This document shows positions 53,085 through 61,113 of a DNA stretch of 64,000 nt, piece after piece. Below the pieces are notes generated by a model. It did not search any database and was not told where the DNA came from. It worked only from the letters and a program-made list of their open reading frames with translations. The DNA is taken from IMG/VR virus record IMGVR_UViG_3300007517_000005, positions 21,512 to 85,511 of that record. One strand, given 5' to 3'. Origin of the DNA: a virus. The first letter of the stretch is position 1, and each line of letters opens with the position of its first letter. A program made the position numbers and the translations under genes.

Positions 53085-53135
53085 GGGGGCCCTCCCCCTA
53101 GATAATGGGCCCCTAATACGGGCCTATTATTGTAC
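53085..53135 (+). terminator. Double hairpin after the giant gene
   Basis: GGGGG-CCCT-CCCCC (53085-53098) is followed by GGCCC/GGGCC (53108-53124) and by GGGCCTATTATTGTAC (53120-53135), the fourth copy of the motif seen at 41264, 41948 and 43273. A repeat of the first hairpin stands at 54493-54506 after the next gene. Confidence 0.6.
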
Positions 53136-53187
53136 AGTATCCGCATGAGTGGGTGCTTACTCCCTAAGTCTATAGCGCAGTAGCGCT

Positions 53188-53425
53188 GAACCACTCACAT
53201 AAGCTAAGATAACTAATGCTCTTAGAGCTAGTAACGCTTGCTATGCGTGTAGTGCCGAACCACTTACATAGGCAAGGATAACTAGTGCTATAACCGCTAA
53301 TATCGCTGTCTGTGTGCATGGTGTTGAACCACTCACATAGGCAAGGATAACTAGTGTTATAAACGCTAATATCGCTGTCTATGTGTATGGTGTTGAACCA
53401 CTCACATAGGCAAGGGATATAATAT
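53188..53425 (+). repeat. 69-bp tandem repeats (3 units and a partial fourth)
   Basis: Units begin at 53188, 53257, 53326 and 53395, each with GAACCACTCACATAGGCAAG or a close variant, exactly 69 bases apart. The second and third are nearly identical; the first is more diverged; the fourth ends after 20 bases. All frames have stops, so it is not coding. It may be a set of binding sites (iterons), an origin element, or repeated start sites ahead of the next gene. Confidence 0.92.
53393..53423 (+). promoter_or_regulatory. Possible sigma70-like promoter in the last repeat unit
   Basis: TTGAAC (53393-53398) and TATAAT (53418-53423) with a 19-base spacer. The -10 is created only in the last, shortened unit (GATATAATATC); the other units read GATAACTAG at this place. 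Confidence 0.45.
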
Positions 53426-53485
53426 CTTTACCCGCAACCCACCGCGTAAGTGTGGGACTATTCAAACCTCAGAGAGCTTAACGTC

Positions 53486-54481
53486 ATGATTATCTCAAAC
53501 ACCAACTCTTCAATGTCTAATGGTCGTGTAAGTGGATTCGTTCCTACTGTACGCCCTGAAGAAGGTACTGTTCTTGTAGTGCTCCTGCAACGCAAGCGTA
53601 CTGAGAAGGATGGGGGGTCAGACCCTCGCCAGAAGACTCGTGGTAATGATGGCATCGAGAATGGCACAGGCTCCCAAGTCATAATGGATTTAGTAGGTGT
53701 CTTTATACCGACAACTGTAATGGTTGATGGTAAGGAAACTACTGAAAACATTTGCTACCCGGACCCAACCGGGCAGCATATGCTACCCGAGCTAGGAAGT
53801 GATGAGTTTATTGAGCTCATGGCTCGCCCATGTGGGATATGGGTAGAGTCTTTATATAGTGACGCTTTAGTCACCATAAAGAATAACATCCAGTTCATGC
53901 CCTTCACTGCTGAGGACTTGGCCAAAGCTGAGGCGAACAAGAGGGTGAACCTCTTGTTAGGAACGGCCGGTAAGGCATTACGCCAGCTAGGGCTGATAAA
54001 GAAGCAACAATGGACCGTAGGGGATGTTCTGTTTGGTGGCAAAGCCATCACAGTGAACCTCCTAGCGGATGGTGAAGGTGATGCCTTCGCGCGTGGCTTC
54101 ACCAAGTTGCGTGGCCACTTCGGCTTCCCCAACGTGGCTTTCATAGCCAATATGGGTACCACCCTGCAGGCCACTGATTTGGAGAGTGGGCCCTCCTACA
54201 CACCCTCGCGTGTGTGGTTCCGCTGGGAGAAGGTTCAAGGTACTATGGGGCGTATGACCTATGACCTCGACCCAGCCTGCGCCCTGAGCGGCGCAGAGTA
54301 TGCGTCTAACGCTACATCCTCTGCGACGGCATCAGACCTAGCCAAGCGGTCTAGCTCTAGCTCTGCAATCGGGTCAACTACTGCGGTCAATGACCGTATG
54401 GCTGCCCGATTAAAGGCACAACAGGATGCCCTCCAAGGTGGTGTAAAGACACCGGTTTATGACCCGTCCGTGGGTCTGTAG
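53486..54481 (+). CDS. Unknown protein after the repeat array
   Basis: A 331-residue protein, start 'MIISNTNSSMSNGRVSGF'. The centre is beta-rich ('VLVVLLQRKRTEKDGG', 'SQVIMDLVGVFIP') and then mixed; the last 60 residues are serine/alanine-rich and disordered. The leader AGAGAGCTTAACGTC is weak. The separate array, promoter and terminator suggest it is strongly expressed by itself. A single-strand DNA-binding or structural role is possible but not shown. Confidence 0.6.
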   Translation: MIISNTNSSMSNGRVSGFVPTVRPEEGTVLVVLLQRKRTEKDGGSDPRQKTRGNDGIENGTGSQVIMDLVGVFIPTTVMVDGKETTENICYPDPTGQHMLPELGSDEFIELMARPCGIWVESLYSDALVTIKNNIQFMPFTAEDLAKAEANKRVNLLLGTAGKALRQLGLIKKQQWTVGDVLFGGKAITVNLLADGEGDAFARGFTKLRGHFGFPNVAFIANMGTTLQATDLESGPSYTPSRVWFRWEKVQGTMGRMTYDLDPACALSGAEYASNATSSATASDLAKRSSSSSAIGSTTAVNDRMAARLKAQQDALQGGVKTPVYDPSVGL

Positions 54482-54492
54482 TATATAGAGAC

Positions 54493-54512
54493 GGGGGCCC
54501 TCCCCCTCTCTC
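54493..54512 (+). terminator. GGGGG-CCCT-CCCCC hairpin
   Basis: GGGGG (54493-54497) pairs with CCCCC (54502-54506) around CCCT, followed by TCTCTCT. Same hairpin as at 53085. Confidence 0.6.
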
Positions 54513-54531
54513 TATGCTATGGCCTACACCC

Positions 54532-54560
54532 AGGTCGTTAGCACTCCCGCTACGCAGGCC
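54532..54560 (-). repeat. Family C variant
   Basis: AGGTCGTTAGCACTCCCGCT, a family C copy with a changed right half, in the 285-base gap between two genes; the rest of the gap shows no gene. Confidence 0.65.
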
Positions 54561-54765
54561 ATTATAAAGGTATGACAGCGGGCGTATATGCGCCCCTGAC
54601 AGCCTTTCGTGTAATGTAGCCATAGACAGTGTCTATGCTGGTCGCAAGCCCACCGGCACGACGCGCACCGTGGCGCGCAGACCCTACCCACGGGATACAT
54701 CCTACTCTTCGAGCATTATGCGAGGAGAGCGCACAACAACCATTATTCATAGAGGAGACAACGAC

Positions 54766-55218
54766 ATGATTACTATCACTAAACAAGACGTGTGTGAGTC
54801 CGTGTTCAACCCATGCAACTTCTTTATCGACAACTTACCCATAACAGGGTGGGTCATCGATAATGATGGCATCATCATATCGAATGAAGATGGCGAGGGT
54901 CATGTAGAGTGGCCACTGGTTCTTTCAGAGACCGCTCTTTCAGAGACCGCTCCTCCCCAAGGGTCGCCGCATGGCTGCGACCTACAAACAGACATACTAT
55001 CTGCGTTCACCCAACACACCAACAAAGAGTTGGTCGGGCGCATATCAGATGTACTAGTGATAAAAGGGAAGGGGCTACGTATAGATACCCTATACGCAAT
55101 GCTGGAGACTGAAGAGGATGGCATTGTCATTGTATACGAAGCATTTGGCCATCCGAACAGTAGCTGGGTGGTCGGTCGATCCCTTCAGGGTACGTTGTTC
55201 ACACAAACGCCCGTATGA
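54766..55218 (+). CDS. Unknown protein with family A repeat
   Basis: A 150-residue protein starting 'MITITKQDVCESVFNPCNFF'. GAGGAGA lies before the ATG, which decides the start. A family A copy (54951-54983) is in frame near residue 65 ('PPQGSPHGCDLQ') and follows a small duplicated 'LSETA LSETA'. Function unknown. Confidence 0.58.
   Translation: MITITKQDVCESVFNPCNFFIDNLPITGWVIDNDGIIISNEDGEGHVEWPLVLSETALSETAPPQGSPHGCDLQTDILSAFTQHTNKELVGRISDVLVIKGKGLRIDTLYAMLETEEDGIVIVYEAFGHPNSSWVVGRSLQGTLFTQTPV
54951..54983 (+). repeat. Family A repeat in frame
   Basis: AAGGGTCGCCGCATGGCTGC, a family A copy inside the gene at 54766-55218. Confidence 0.8.
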
Positions 55219-55288
55219 ACGACCATGACGTGCGGTCTATCCCCCTATGGGCCGCACAACAATCTATTCACATTAAGGAGACAGCGAC

Positions 55289-55474
55289 ATGTTTAAGGTA
55301 ACTTCCAATGGTAATATCGAGTACCACAACCACAACCACAATTGGGGTTTCTACTCAGACAGCCGCTCAGACGGCCACAGCGCAGTGACGACAGTTTACT
55401 GTCAATCAAATGTTGTATCCGTAGGGTATAAATATTTGCACATAGTCATAGGCCGGTTCCGCGGCCACCTATGA
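55289..55474 (+). CDS. Small unknown protein
   Basis: A 61-residue histidine- and asparagine-rich protein ('GNIEYHNHNHNWGFYSDS') with a strong site (AAGGAGACAGCGAC) before the ATG. Function unknown. It touches the next frame by four bases. Confidence 0.55.
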   Translation: MFKVTSNGNIEYHNHNHNWGFYSDSRSDGHSAVTTVYCQSNVVSVGYKYLHIVIGRFRGHL

Positions 55475-56328
55475 TGGCCGGCCTCAATGTTATGGTGTCT
55501 ATACCTCCCTGTCGGGAGGTACCGCATACCTGCGACCCATGTAAGCATCATCAGACACACCGCCCACAACCCTTGTATGCTTCCTCGCCGTACACTCCCC
55601 TAGGGTTGTGGGTCACGGCACCCCTCTATAATTGTGAGGACAGTACTATATCTACTAAACCATGCCCATCTGCAGTACGCACTTCAATATCTACTACTAC
55701 AGACCTAGACCTTACCCCAGAGGTACAGCAGGCAGTACTAGCCAATAATAGCTTCCCAGAGCTATTAGAGTACGCCGTCTCGCAAGGGGCCGGATTGTAC
55801 GTACTATTGGATAAGTCATACGTCAAGTGGTGGGGCGTGCCCCCCAAGGATTACTACAAGCACGTGTACATCTGTGCCCCGATTGCAGAGGCGCCCGCTA
55901 ACTGTAATGGCTTGCAGTACACTAGCATAGGAATCAACCCCTATACCGGTAAAGTACTGTGCCCAGCAGATGGGTTGACCGAGAGGGATGTTTATAACAT
56001 CTTCCTGGTGAAGGGTAGTGCCTTTACTATAAAGGACACCAAGCGGTGTGCCTACTCGGATTTACACTCTGCCGTAATGCAGTACTGGTGCCTCGCTGAG
56101 AAGAACCACAGCTTGAAACTACTACTGAATACGAAGAAAGCCACTCTGTACGTGATAGGTACCGGTGGTGGGTGCGCCATATTCCAGTCCTTCAAGGATA
56201 TTAGAGAGTTCTTCTATGGGGATGTAGACCCCAATGATGGGGAGTCCTTAACGAATCTACTCGCTATGTACGGCAGTCGGTTACATGATAGATTACGCGC
56301 CTTACCTAATGGGCGCTCTATTGTGTAA
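55471..56328 (+). CDS. Unknown protein with repeat-built N-terminus
   Basis: A 285-codon frame. Residues 1-45 come from a family C/A hybrid (55502-55538) and another drifted family A copy (55588-55620), so the native start is uncertain. From residue 70 it reads as normal protein ('LTPEVQQAVLANNSFPELLE', 'SLKLLLNTKKATLYVIGTGG'). Function unknown. Confidence 0.52.
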   Translation: MMAGLNVMVSIPPCREVPHTCDPCKHHQTHRPQPLYASSPYTPLGLWVTAPLYNCEDSTISTKPCPSAVRTSISTTTDLDLTPEVQQAVLANNSFPELLEYAVSQGAGLYVLLDKSYVKWWGVPPKDYYKHVYICAPIAEAPANCNGLQYTSIGINPYTGKVLCPADGLTERDVYNIFLVKGSAFTIKDTKRCAYSDLHSAVMQYWCLAEKNHSLKLLLNTKKATLYVIGTGGGCAIFQSFKDIREFFYGDVDPNDGESLTNLLAMYGSRLHDRLRALPNGRSIV

Positions 56329-56368
56329 CATCACCCGTTCAACCCTATGGGCCACACACCCCTATCAC

Positions 56369-56431
56369 TATTAACTTCGCTACGCTCAGAATGCTCTGAG
56401 CATCCTGCGAGGAGGGAGCGTAGCGACCTAC
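56369..56431 (+). repeat. Composite repeat cluster (families B and D)
   Basis: CTTCGCTACGCTCAGAATGC, then GAGCATCCTGCGAGGAGGGA, then GCGTAGCGACCTAC. A family B element appears to have been opened by a family D segment. Confidence 0.85.
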
Positions 56432-56447
56432 TTACTCAACAAACACC

Positions 56448-56693
56448 ATGTATACCCAAACACAGACATCATTACCTTCTCGCACAACCCTCCGTACAGC
56501 CCCTGCTGTAATGTATGCGGCCCTCTTGGGACCACGCTGTGTCGATGTCTATCAATCCTATAATGACGCAGCAGCCGCCATCAAAGCCTTCCCTATGGGG
56601 TGGGTAATGGAACTACAAGCAGATGCTGTATTAGAAGACGCATTACATGAGACAGAGTACGACCACGTGCCACTGTTCTATGCCCCTTGGTAA
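56448..56693 (+). CDS. Small unknown protein
   Basis: An 81-residue protein ('MYTQTQTSLPSRTTLRTAPA', 'SYNDAAAAIKAFPMGWVMEL') of unknown function. Its leader is A/C-rich (CAACAAACACC) without a Shine-Dalgarno sequence. Confidence 0.52.
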   Translation: MYTQTQTSLPSRTTLRTAPAVMYAALLGPRCVDVYQSYNDAAAAIKAFPMGWVMELQADAVLEDALHETEYDHVPLFYAPW

Positions 56694-56760
56694 TGAATGC
56701 GGCTATCAATGATGTAAGGGGGTACCCACTCCCCCACAATATACTCAATAGGAGACAATC

Positions 56761-57099
56761 ATGTATACCAACCACTCCCCAAAGAAGTACCCACTAGGTA
56801 TGGATGTAATTACACCCAATGGTGTAATGTACATTGAATGGAAAGCCCTGTGCGTTAAGCTAGGAGTGACGAAGGCTAAGGCATTGCTACGGAACTGGGA
56901 GACGGCCCGAGATGGTCGTTACGCTAAAACACCCCACAAGACAGAGCAAGGGGTATTCATACACTCCCCAAGGGTCGTAGCCTACGGCACTCTAGTACCT
57001 ATGGGTGTATGGACTACTGGGGCATCACCCAGGTCCACTACAGAGGCTCCCTACCAAGCCCCAGTAAGGGCAAGCCTGTGGAGACTGCGTGGTCCTTAA
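56761..57099 (+). CDS. Small unknown protein with family A repeat
   Basis: A 112-residue protein. The first 75 residues look native ('MYTNHSPKKYPLGMDVITPN'; 'WKALCVKLGVTKAKALLRNW' could be a small DNA-binding helix pair). A family A copy (56962-56993) then gives 'SPRVVAYGTL', after which the C-terminus is of low quality, so the repeat may have replaced the true end. GGAGAC precedes the ATG. Confidence 0.5.
   Translation: MYTNHSPKKYPLGMDVITPNGVMYIEWKALCVKLGVTKAKALLRNWETARDGRYAKTPHKTEQGVFIHSPRVVAYGTLVPMGVWTTGASPRSTTEAPYQAPVRASLWRLRGP
56962..56993 (+). repeat. Family A repeat in frame
   Basis: Consensus copy AAGGGTCGTAGCCTACGGCA inside the gene at 56761-57099. Confidence 0.88.
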
Positions 57100-57649
57100 T
57101 GAAGAAGGCACTACTATACAAACTATTCTAGCAACGCTCAGAATGCTTCCTCGCTGTACACTCCCCAAGGGTCGTAGCCTAGCAACGCTCAGAATGCTCA
57201 GAGCATCCTGCGAGGAGGGAGCGTAGCGACCTACGGCACTCGGAGAGGGGACAAGAGCATCCTGCGAGGAGGGAGCGTAACGACCTAGCAACGCTCAGCC
57301 GGCCCTCGCCACCGTAGGTACGCTACTACAGATGATAAGGGTATACTGTACTCCCATGGTACATTACCCCTATATGCCTGTTGTGCGGCCCACTCACGGT
57401 TCTCTGTACCCGCTAATAGGAATCTATGGGCGGCCTGCATTGACTTCGGTATGTGCCGCATGACTGCGACCCTTCGCGCTATTGTTGGTAATGCTGTCAT
57501 ATCTGTAGCAACCTCCCCAAGTGTTATACCTAATTATAGTATAGCGCTGGTAAGGGAATGTTGCACAGATAATACTCCCTGCTGGGCATCTCTGATGTAC
57601 TGCTATCTGCGACACAGTCGCTACGACCCTTAAGGAGTGCTAACAACCT
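57100..57649 (+). repeat. Repeat cluster without a clear gene
   Basis: From 57128 to 57298 families A, B and D are packed in tandem (for example GCAACGCTCAGAATGC, CCCCAAGGGTCGTAGCC, GCATCCTGCGAGGAGGGAG). Reverse-type A copies follow at 57457-57476 and 57604-57636. I see no convincing gene here; short frames are made of repeat sequence. Confidence 0.8.
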
Positions 57650-58066
57650 ATGGAATATAGTGAGACCACTAAGAATGCCCTCGCTACCATGAATGCTAGG
57701 AGACTTAAACTAGCCACTGCTGCCGCCTTACGCGGTGATAAGAGGCCGCCAGTCTATAGGAAGAGTGCCCTATTCTACTCTACTAAGCCCGGTGCTAAAC
57801 CCTGTAGTGATGGTAATATCGAGAACCTTATCATTAAGCTAGATCACTCCGATGTACATACCGGGACTGGCCTCGCCATTGATGCCGCCCTCTGGTACGT
57901 CGTTGAGGGCTTCATAGCCCCCATCTTCATCCTCATTGATGGTAACCCTCTATCCATAAATGACCACGGGCGTGTTACCTTCTGGGCCGGCTATCAGGGC
58001 TCTATCTACACCCGTCGCTACCTTGATGCACTCATCGCACGTGGTGCCGTGGGCCACGACCTTTAG
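57650..58066 (+). CDS. Unknown protein
   Basis: A 138-residue protein starting 'MEYSETTKNALATMNARRLK'. The first 50 residues are basic; the rest looks like one folded domain ('GLAIDAALWYVVEGFIAPIF'). The C-terminus ('RGAVGHDL') comes from a family A copy (58043-58071). Function unknown. Confidence 0.52.
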   Translation: MEYSETTKNALATMNARRLKLATAAALRGDKRPPVYRKSALFYSTKPGAKPCSDGNIENLIIKLDHSDVHTGTGLAIDAALWYVVEGFIAPIFILIDGNPLSINDHGRVTFWAGYQGSIYTRRYLDALIARGAVGHDL

Positions 58067-58460
58067 GGAGGTGGGCTCGTATAACTCCCCTATGTATTAT
58101 CTGTGCGACATTATTGCCATAACCACCCAACCTGTGCTATACTTGTTGTAACGAGCGAGCGATCAAGTGTACCTGACCACAAGGCAGTGATGCTAATACC
58201 AGGTATTTACTAAGATCCCCTTCACTGCTGCCTCTCTGAGGCTATAGAGCAGAGTAAAGCTGGGGGCACGTAACAGAAGATGGATAAGACGGCGGTAGTT
58301 CCTCCCCTCACAAGGAGATGATCGAGAACCTCCCAAAGGAAGCGTAGCGACCTAACAGAGAAGCATCAGTCATTCTACTTAGCCCATACCTTACGTGTAG
58401 GACTCGTCCAAGGCTGCTGGTGATGTATAACATTGCCTACCTTCATACTCCCCCTACAGG
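58067..58460 (+). other. Non-coding stretch, possibly structured
   Basis: No clear gene in about 390 bases. It includes GTTGTAACGAGCGAGCGATC, which recalls the left end of the IS607 relic (ATGTAACGAGTTGAGG at 31672), several small self-complementary pieces, and a family B/D right half (AGCGTAGCGACCTA) at 58332. It may be the remains of a mobile element. Confidence 0.45.
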
Positions 58461-58673
58461 ATGTGTGATAAACAGTACTTGGACCCCAAGGGGGGATACG
58501 CTACATACTCTGTAGTGCCATACAACAGTTGGCACCGCCAGAGACTAGTAAATATGGCTCAGGATACGTGTGGTTATATATCGACTCCTTGGAGTTTATT
58601 CAGACAAGGGCTGACACCTTTATATAACTCAACTCCTGCGCGACCGCATAAGATGACCTCCCTCTTTCATTAG
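58461..58673 (+). CDS. Small hypothetical protein ending in a terminator
   Basis: A 70-codon frame ('MCDKQYLDPKGGYATYSVVP' ...) whose stop lies within the stem of the terminator at 58657-58680. No family and only a weak ribosome site; uncertain. Confidence 0.33.
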   Translation: MCDKQYLDPKGGYATYSVVPYNSWHRQRLVNMAQDTCGYISTPWSLFRQGLTPLYNSTPARPHKMTSLFH

Positions 58674-58687
58674 AGGGGGGTTTCTTA
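58657..58687 (+). terminator. Rho-independent-like terminator
   Basis: CCTCCCTCT (58657-58665) pairs over nine positions (one G-T pair) with AGAGGGGGG (58672-58680), loop TTCATT, then TTTCTTATT. Confidence 0.8.
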
Positions 58688-58730
58688 TTGCATATCCCCC
58701 CTACCGGAACACGACCCTTAAGGAGCGTAA

Positions 58731-59402
58731 CGACCTATCCTTTACTCTGAACTACAATCCATCCTCGACTCCTTTACCAGCACCTCGCTAGGTAAATACC
58801 CTCACCGCTACATCTTCTTCGATCTTAACGCTAAGTATAATGCCTCACTCCGTGAGCTACTTCATACTGATGGCTACTGGGATTGGGCTCCCGCACGCTC
58901 TAAGGTACTCGTCAGCGCACACCAACTCGTTGCCTTCTACTGCACACCACACCCCGCTACTGGTGGTGACTCTGTAGAAGTTCATCATATCAATGGTAAC
59001 TCCACTGATAATCGCCCCTCTAACCTTATCTACCTCACCCCCGCCGATCACGCTCTCGTTACTAAACATCAGCGTCATTACTCTAAACTATCTCTCAAAC
59101 TATTCTCTAAGATTCAAGACGGCCTTCCTCGCTCTTCCTTCAATCGCCGTGGTGCACGGGTTCGTTCCTGGGCTCACTTCATACTTATGGTCATTGCCCT
59201 TACCGTCTCTAAGACTCTAACCTGGGTTCATGCCTATAGCCCCGTCAAACACCCACAACGCTCTATCAAGGGCGCTATCCATAACATCCTCCGCGCCCTC
59301 CTTGCTATGGCTCCCTCCTCGCAAGATGCTCTTGTCCCCTCTCCGAGTGGACAGCGAGGAAGCATTCTGACCCCTGCACCACTTCCCTGTCGAGAGTGCT
59401 AG
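58731..59402 (+). pseudogene. HNH endonuclease without a usable start
   Basis: An open frame of 223 codons with a clear HNH motif: 'VEVHHINGNSTDNRPSNLIY' then 'TPADHALV' (first H at codon 85), much like the HNH protein at 32332-33093. A basic C-terminal part follows. No ATG, GTG or TTG lies in the frame before the motif. Just upstream is a family A/B-like repeat (CGACCCTTAAGGAGCGTAAC) whose TAA closes the frame, so the start was probably lost when the repeat entered. The end (from about 59310) is also repeat sequence. Confidence 0.72.
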
Positions 59403-59428
59403 CAACGCTGGGAGCGTAGCGACCTAGT
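59328..59428 (+). repeat. Composite repeat cluster (D, C and B)
   Basis: GCGAGGAAGCATTCTGAC, then CTTCCCTGTCGAGAGTGCTA (family C-like), then GCAACGCTGGGAGCGTAG (family B), head to tail, overlapping the end of the HNH frame. Confidence 0.85.
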
Positions 59429-59466
59429 CAACGCCGCCCACTAATCACTTAAGCCCCGCCCCTACT

Positions 59467-59574
59467 ATGTCACTATACAAACACACCCTTACAGGTGCCT
59501 TAACATTGCCCCTATATAAATGGAAGTGGGGCATGACAGGTCTAACCTTGTATAACAGACATACAGTGCATTAA
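59467..59574 (+). CDS. Very small hypothetical protein
   Basis: A 35-residue frame ('MSLYKHTLTGALTLPLYKWK' ...) in the gap before the next gene. No family and no good ribosome site; it may be chance. Confidence 0.28.
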   Translation: MSLYKHTLTGALTLPLYKWKWGMTGLTLYNRHTVH

Positions 59575-59646
59575 AGATGCAACCCCCGGGAGAGTACACA
59601 CGCTGTACGCTCTATTTATGTTCTCTACCCACAACACAACAAAGAT

Positions 59647-59997
59647 ATGACTACTCAAACCCTCGCAGAATCATTACTACCCTCAGATCCCATCAATGAA
59701 TTACAGACACACTACCTCGGCGTGCTGTGCGGTGATTGTGACCGCCACTTGTTCATACCCCTGTTCTTCAAAGAACTGAAAAGGTTGTTGGGTATAGACC
59801 TAATACCAGCTAGTGAAATATACAACGATAGTATAACATTCACAATAAATGGGTGGTACGTAATAATGTTACTACCAGATAAACACACCGAGCTCACTCA
59901 AGAAGTCATATGCCCACAATTCACAATGAAAGGTAAAGAGCGTACAATTACGCATGATAACGTATCTGAGTTAATAGACACGTTAAATAACGTGTAG
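59647..59997 (+). CDS. Unknown protein
   Basis: A 116-residue protein ('MTTQTLAESLLPSDPINELQ', 'SITFTINGWYVIMLLPDKHT') with mixed structure and no recognised family. The leader is A/C-rich (CCACAACACAACAAAGAT) without a Shine-Dalgarno site, as for other genes in this part. Confidence 0.55.
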   Translation: MTTQTLAESLLPSDPINELQTHYLGVLCGDCDRHLFIPLFFKELKRLLGIDLIPASEIYNDSITFTINGWYVIMLLPDKHTELTQEVICPQFTMKGKERTITHDNVSELIDTLNNV

Positions 59998-60164
59998 TTC
60001 TAGTAAGAGGCCCGGCTCTATAAATAGCAAGAAGTAGGCACACACCCATAAATACCTACTCCCTGCTATAAACTACATGTGTGCAATCTACTATGATTAC
60101 ATTAATCATAGTAAATTGCATAATCTCTAATCGTAAGCTGTGTATAACAACAGTTGACACTAAA

Positions 60165-60360
60165 GGCAGCCGCAGCCATGCGACACTATGCAGCCTCTGT
60201 CACCCATGCAGTGAAGGTCTAGCAACGCTGGGAGCGTAGCGACCTAGCAACGCTCAGAATGCTGTTGTCCTCTCTCCGAAAGTGCCGTGGGCCGCGACCC
60301 TTGGGGAGAGCACAGCGAGGAAGCATCCTGCGAGGAGTGAACGTAGCGATCTAAAGCCCT
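60165..60360 (+). repeat. Repeat cluster (A, B, D) in a gene-free stretch
   Basis: Between 60000 and 60405 there is no clear gene. From 60219 to 60356 a family B copy, a D segment, a reverse family A copy (GTGCCGTGGGCCGCGACCC) and a further D/B hybrid follow each other. An A-like half lies at 60165-60185. Confidence 0.8.
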
Positions 60361-60405
60361 TGTAAATGCAGATAGGTGATAATCAACTAAGTAAAGGTGA
60401 AAGAT

Positions 60406-60629
60406 ATGTCTATTACATACAGCTTGAATGTCAAAGGCCACTTGTGCATGCACAGTGAAGAGGGCCGGCCCTTTACACTATGTGGGGCACAGTACATCTA
60501 CACCCCTCCCTTGGGGAGGTGCTAGCGACCTCCTGTATCAAGCAAACTGAAACGTTAGCGGCCCTTAATGCCTCTGTGCAATATGGGTCGCCCTACAATA
60601 ACGTAGAAGGTAATGATGATGATGGATAA
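60406..60629 (+). pseudogene. Small gene broken by a family C-like repeat
   Basis: The frame 'MSITYSLNVKGHLCMHSEEG' ... runs into a TAG within a repeat (60502-60530, CCCTCCCTTGGGGAGGTGCT then AGCGACC). Beyond it, in a frame shifted by two, 'CIKQTETLAALNASVQYGSP' continues to a TAA at 60627. Removing 26 or 29 bases restores one gene of about 65 residues. GGTG precedes the ATG. Confidence 0.65.
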
Positions 60630-60694
60630 TATACCCACACACACAACGCTCTAAAAACCTATAGTACCCATACACAACAAAATATGGTAGTATT

Positions 60695-60859
60695 ATGGAG
60701 TTCAACTACAGAGGTTACAGAGGGCCGTATATGTGCGAAGAAGGGGTATACTTTGGGCAGGTGTTAAACACAGGCGCAGAGTTAATCTCGTTCCAAGGAG
60801 ATACAGTAGCTGGTGCATACTCTGCCTTCAAAGATGCAGTAAATAATTACCTAAACTAA
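60695..60859 (+). CDS. HicB-like N-terminal domain, stand-alone
   Basis: A 54-residue protein that matches the N-terminal partial RNase-H fold of HicB antitoxins: 'FNYRGYRGPYMCEEGVYFGQ', 'ELISFQGDTVAGAYSAFKDA', 'VNNYLN'. The usual C-terminal DNA-binding domain is absent, and no HicA toxin is nearby. It could be a trimmed antitoxin that neutralises a host HicA, or a relic. Confidence 0.65.
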   Translation: MEFNYRGYRGPYMCEEGVYFGQVLNTGAELISFQGDTVAGAYSAFKDAVNNYLN

Positions 60860-60869
60860 CAACAAGCAA

Positions 60870-61037
60870 ATGACAACAAAACCAACAGATAAAGAAATTG
60901 ATGATAGACTAGCCCAGCTAGAAGATGCACTGAATAGGCATAAAGAGGCTCTAACAGTGTATGAAGAAGAGATCAAAGGACGCGAAACTGGTAAAACAAC
61001 CCCAGCATCTAACACCTCTGACACTTCTAAAGATTAA
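60870..61037 (+). CDS. Small coiled-coil protein
   Basis: A 55-residue protein ('MTTKPTDKEIDDRLAQLEDA', 'LNRHKEALTVYEEEIKGRET') that is one charged helix with a serine/threonine end. It starts ten bases after the HicB-like gene. Leader A/C-rich. Function unknown. Confidence 0.5.
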   Translation: MTTKPTDKEIDDRLAQLEDALNRHKEALTVYEEEIKGRETGKTTPASNTSDTSKD

Positions 61038-61113
61038 ATGTAAGGCTGCATACTACCCGTTTGAATGTGTGTATGCAACCCTACTTTAGAGAATGTGAGC
61101 GACCCTTATACAA

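Noticed and set aside
53188-53425. A CRISPR array
   Set aside because: Units are direct 69-base tandem repeats with no spacers; the whole unit is repeated.
58067-58460. A tRNA or tmRNA
   Set aside because: No cloverleaf or tmRNA-like acceptor could be assembled from the self-complementary pieces.
56369-60360. A CRISPR-like array from the many short repeats
   Set aside because: The copies are scattered, differ in orientation and family, lie inside genes, and have no regular spacing.
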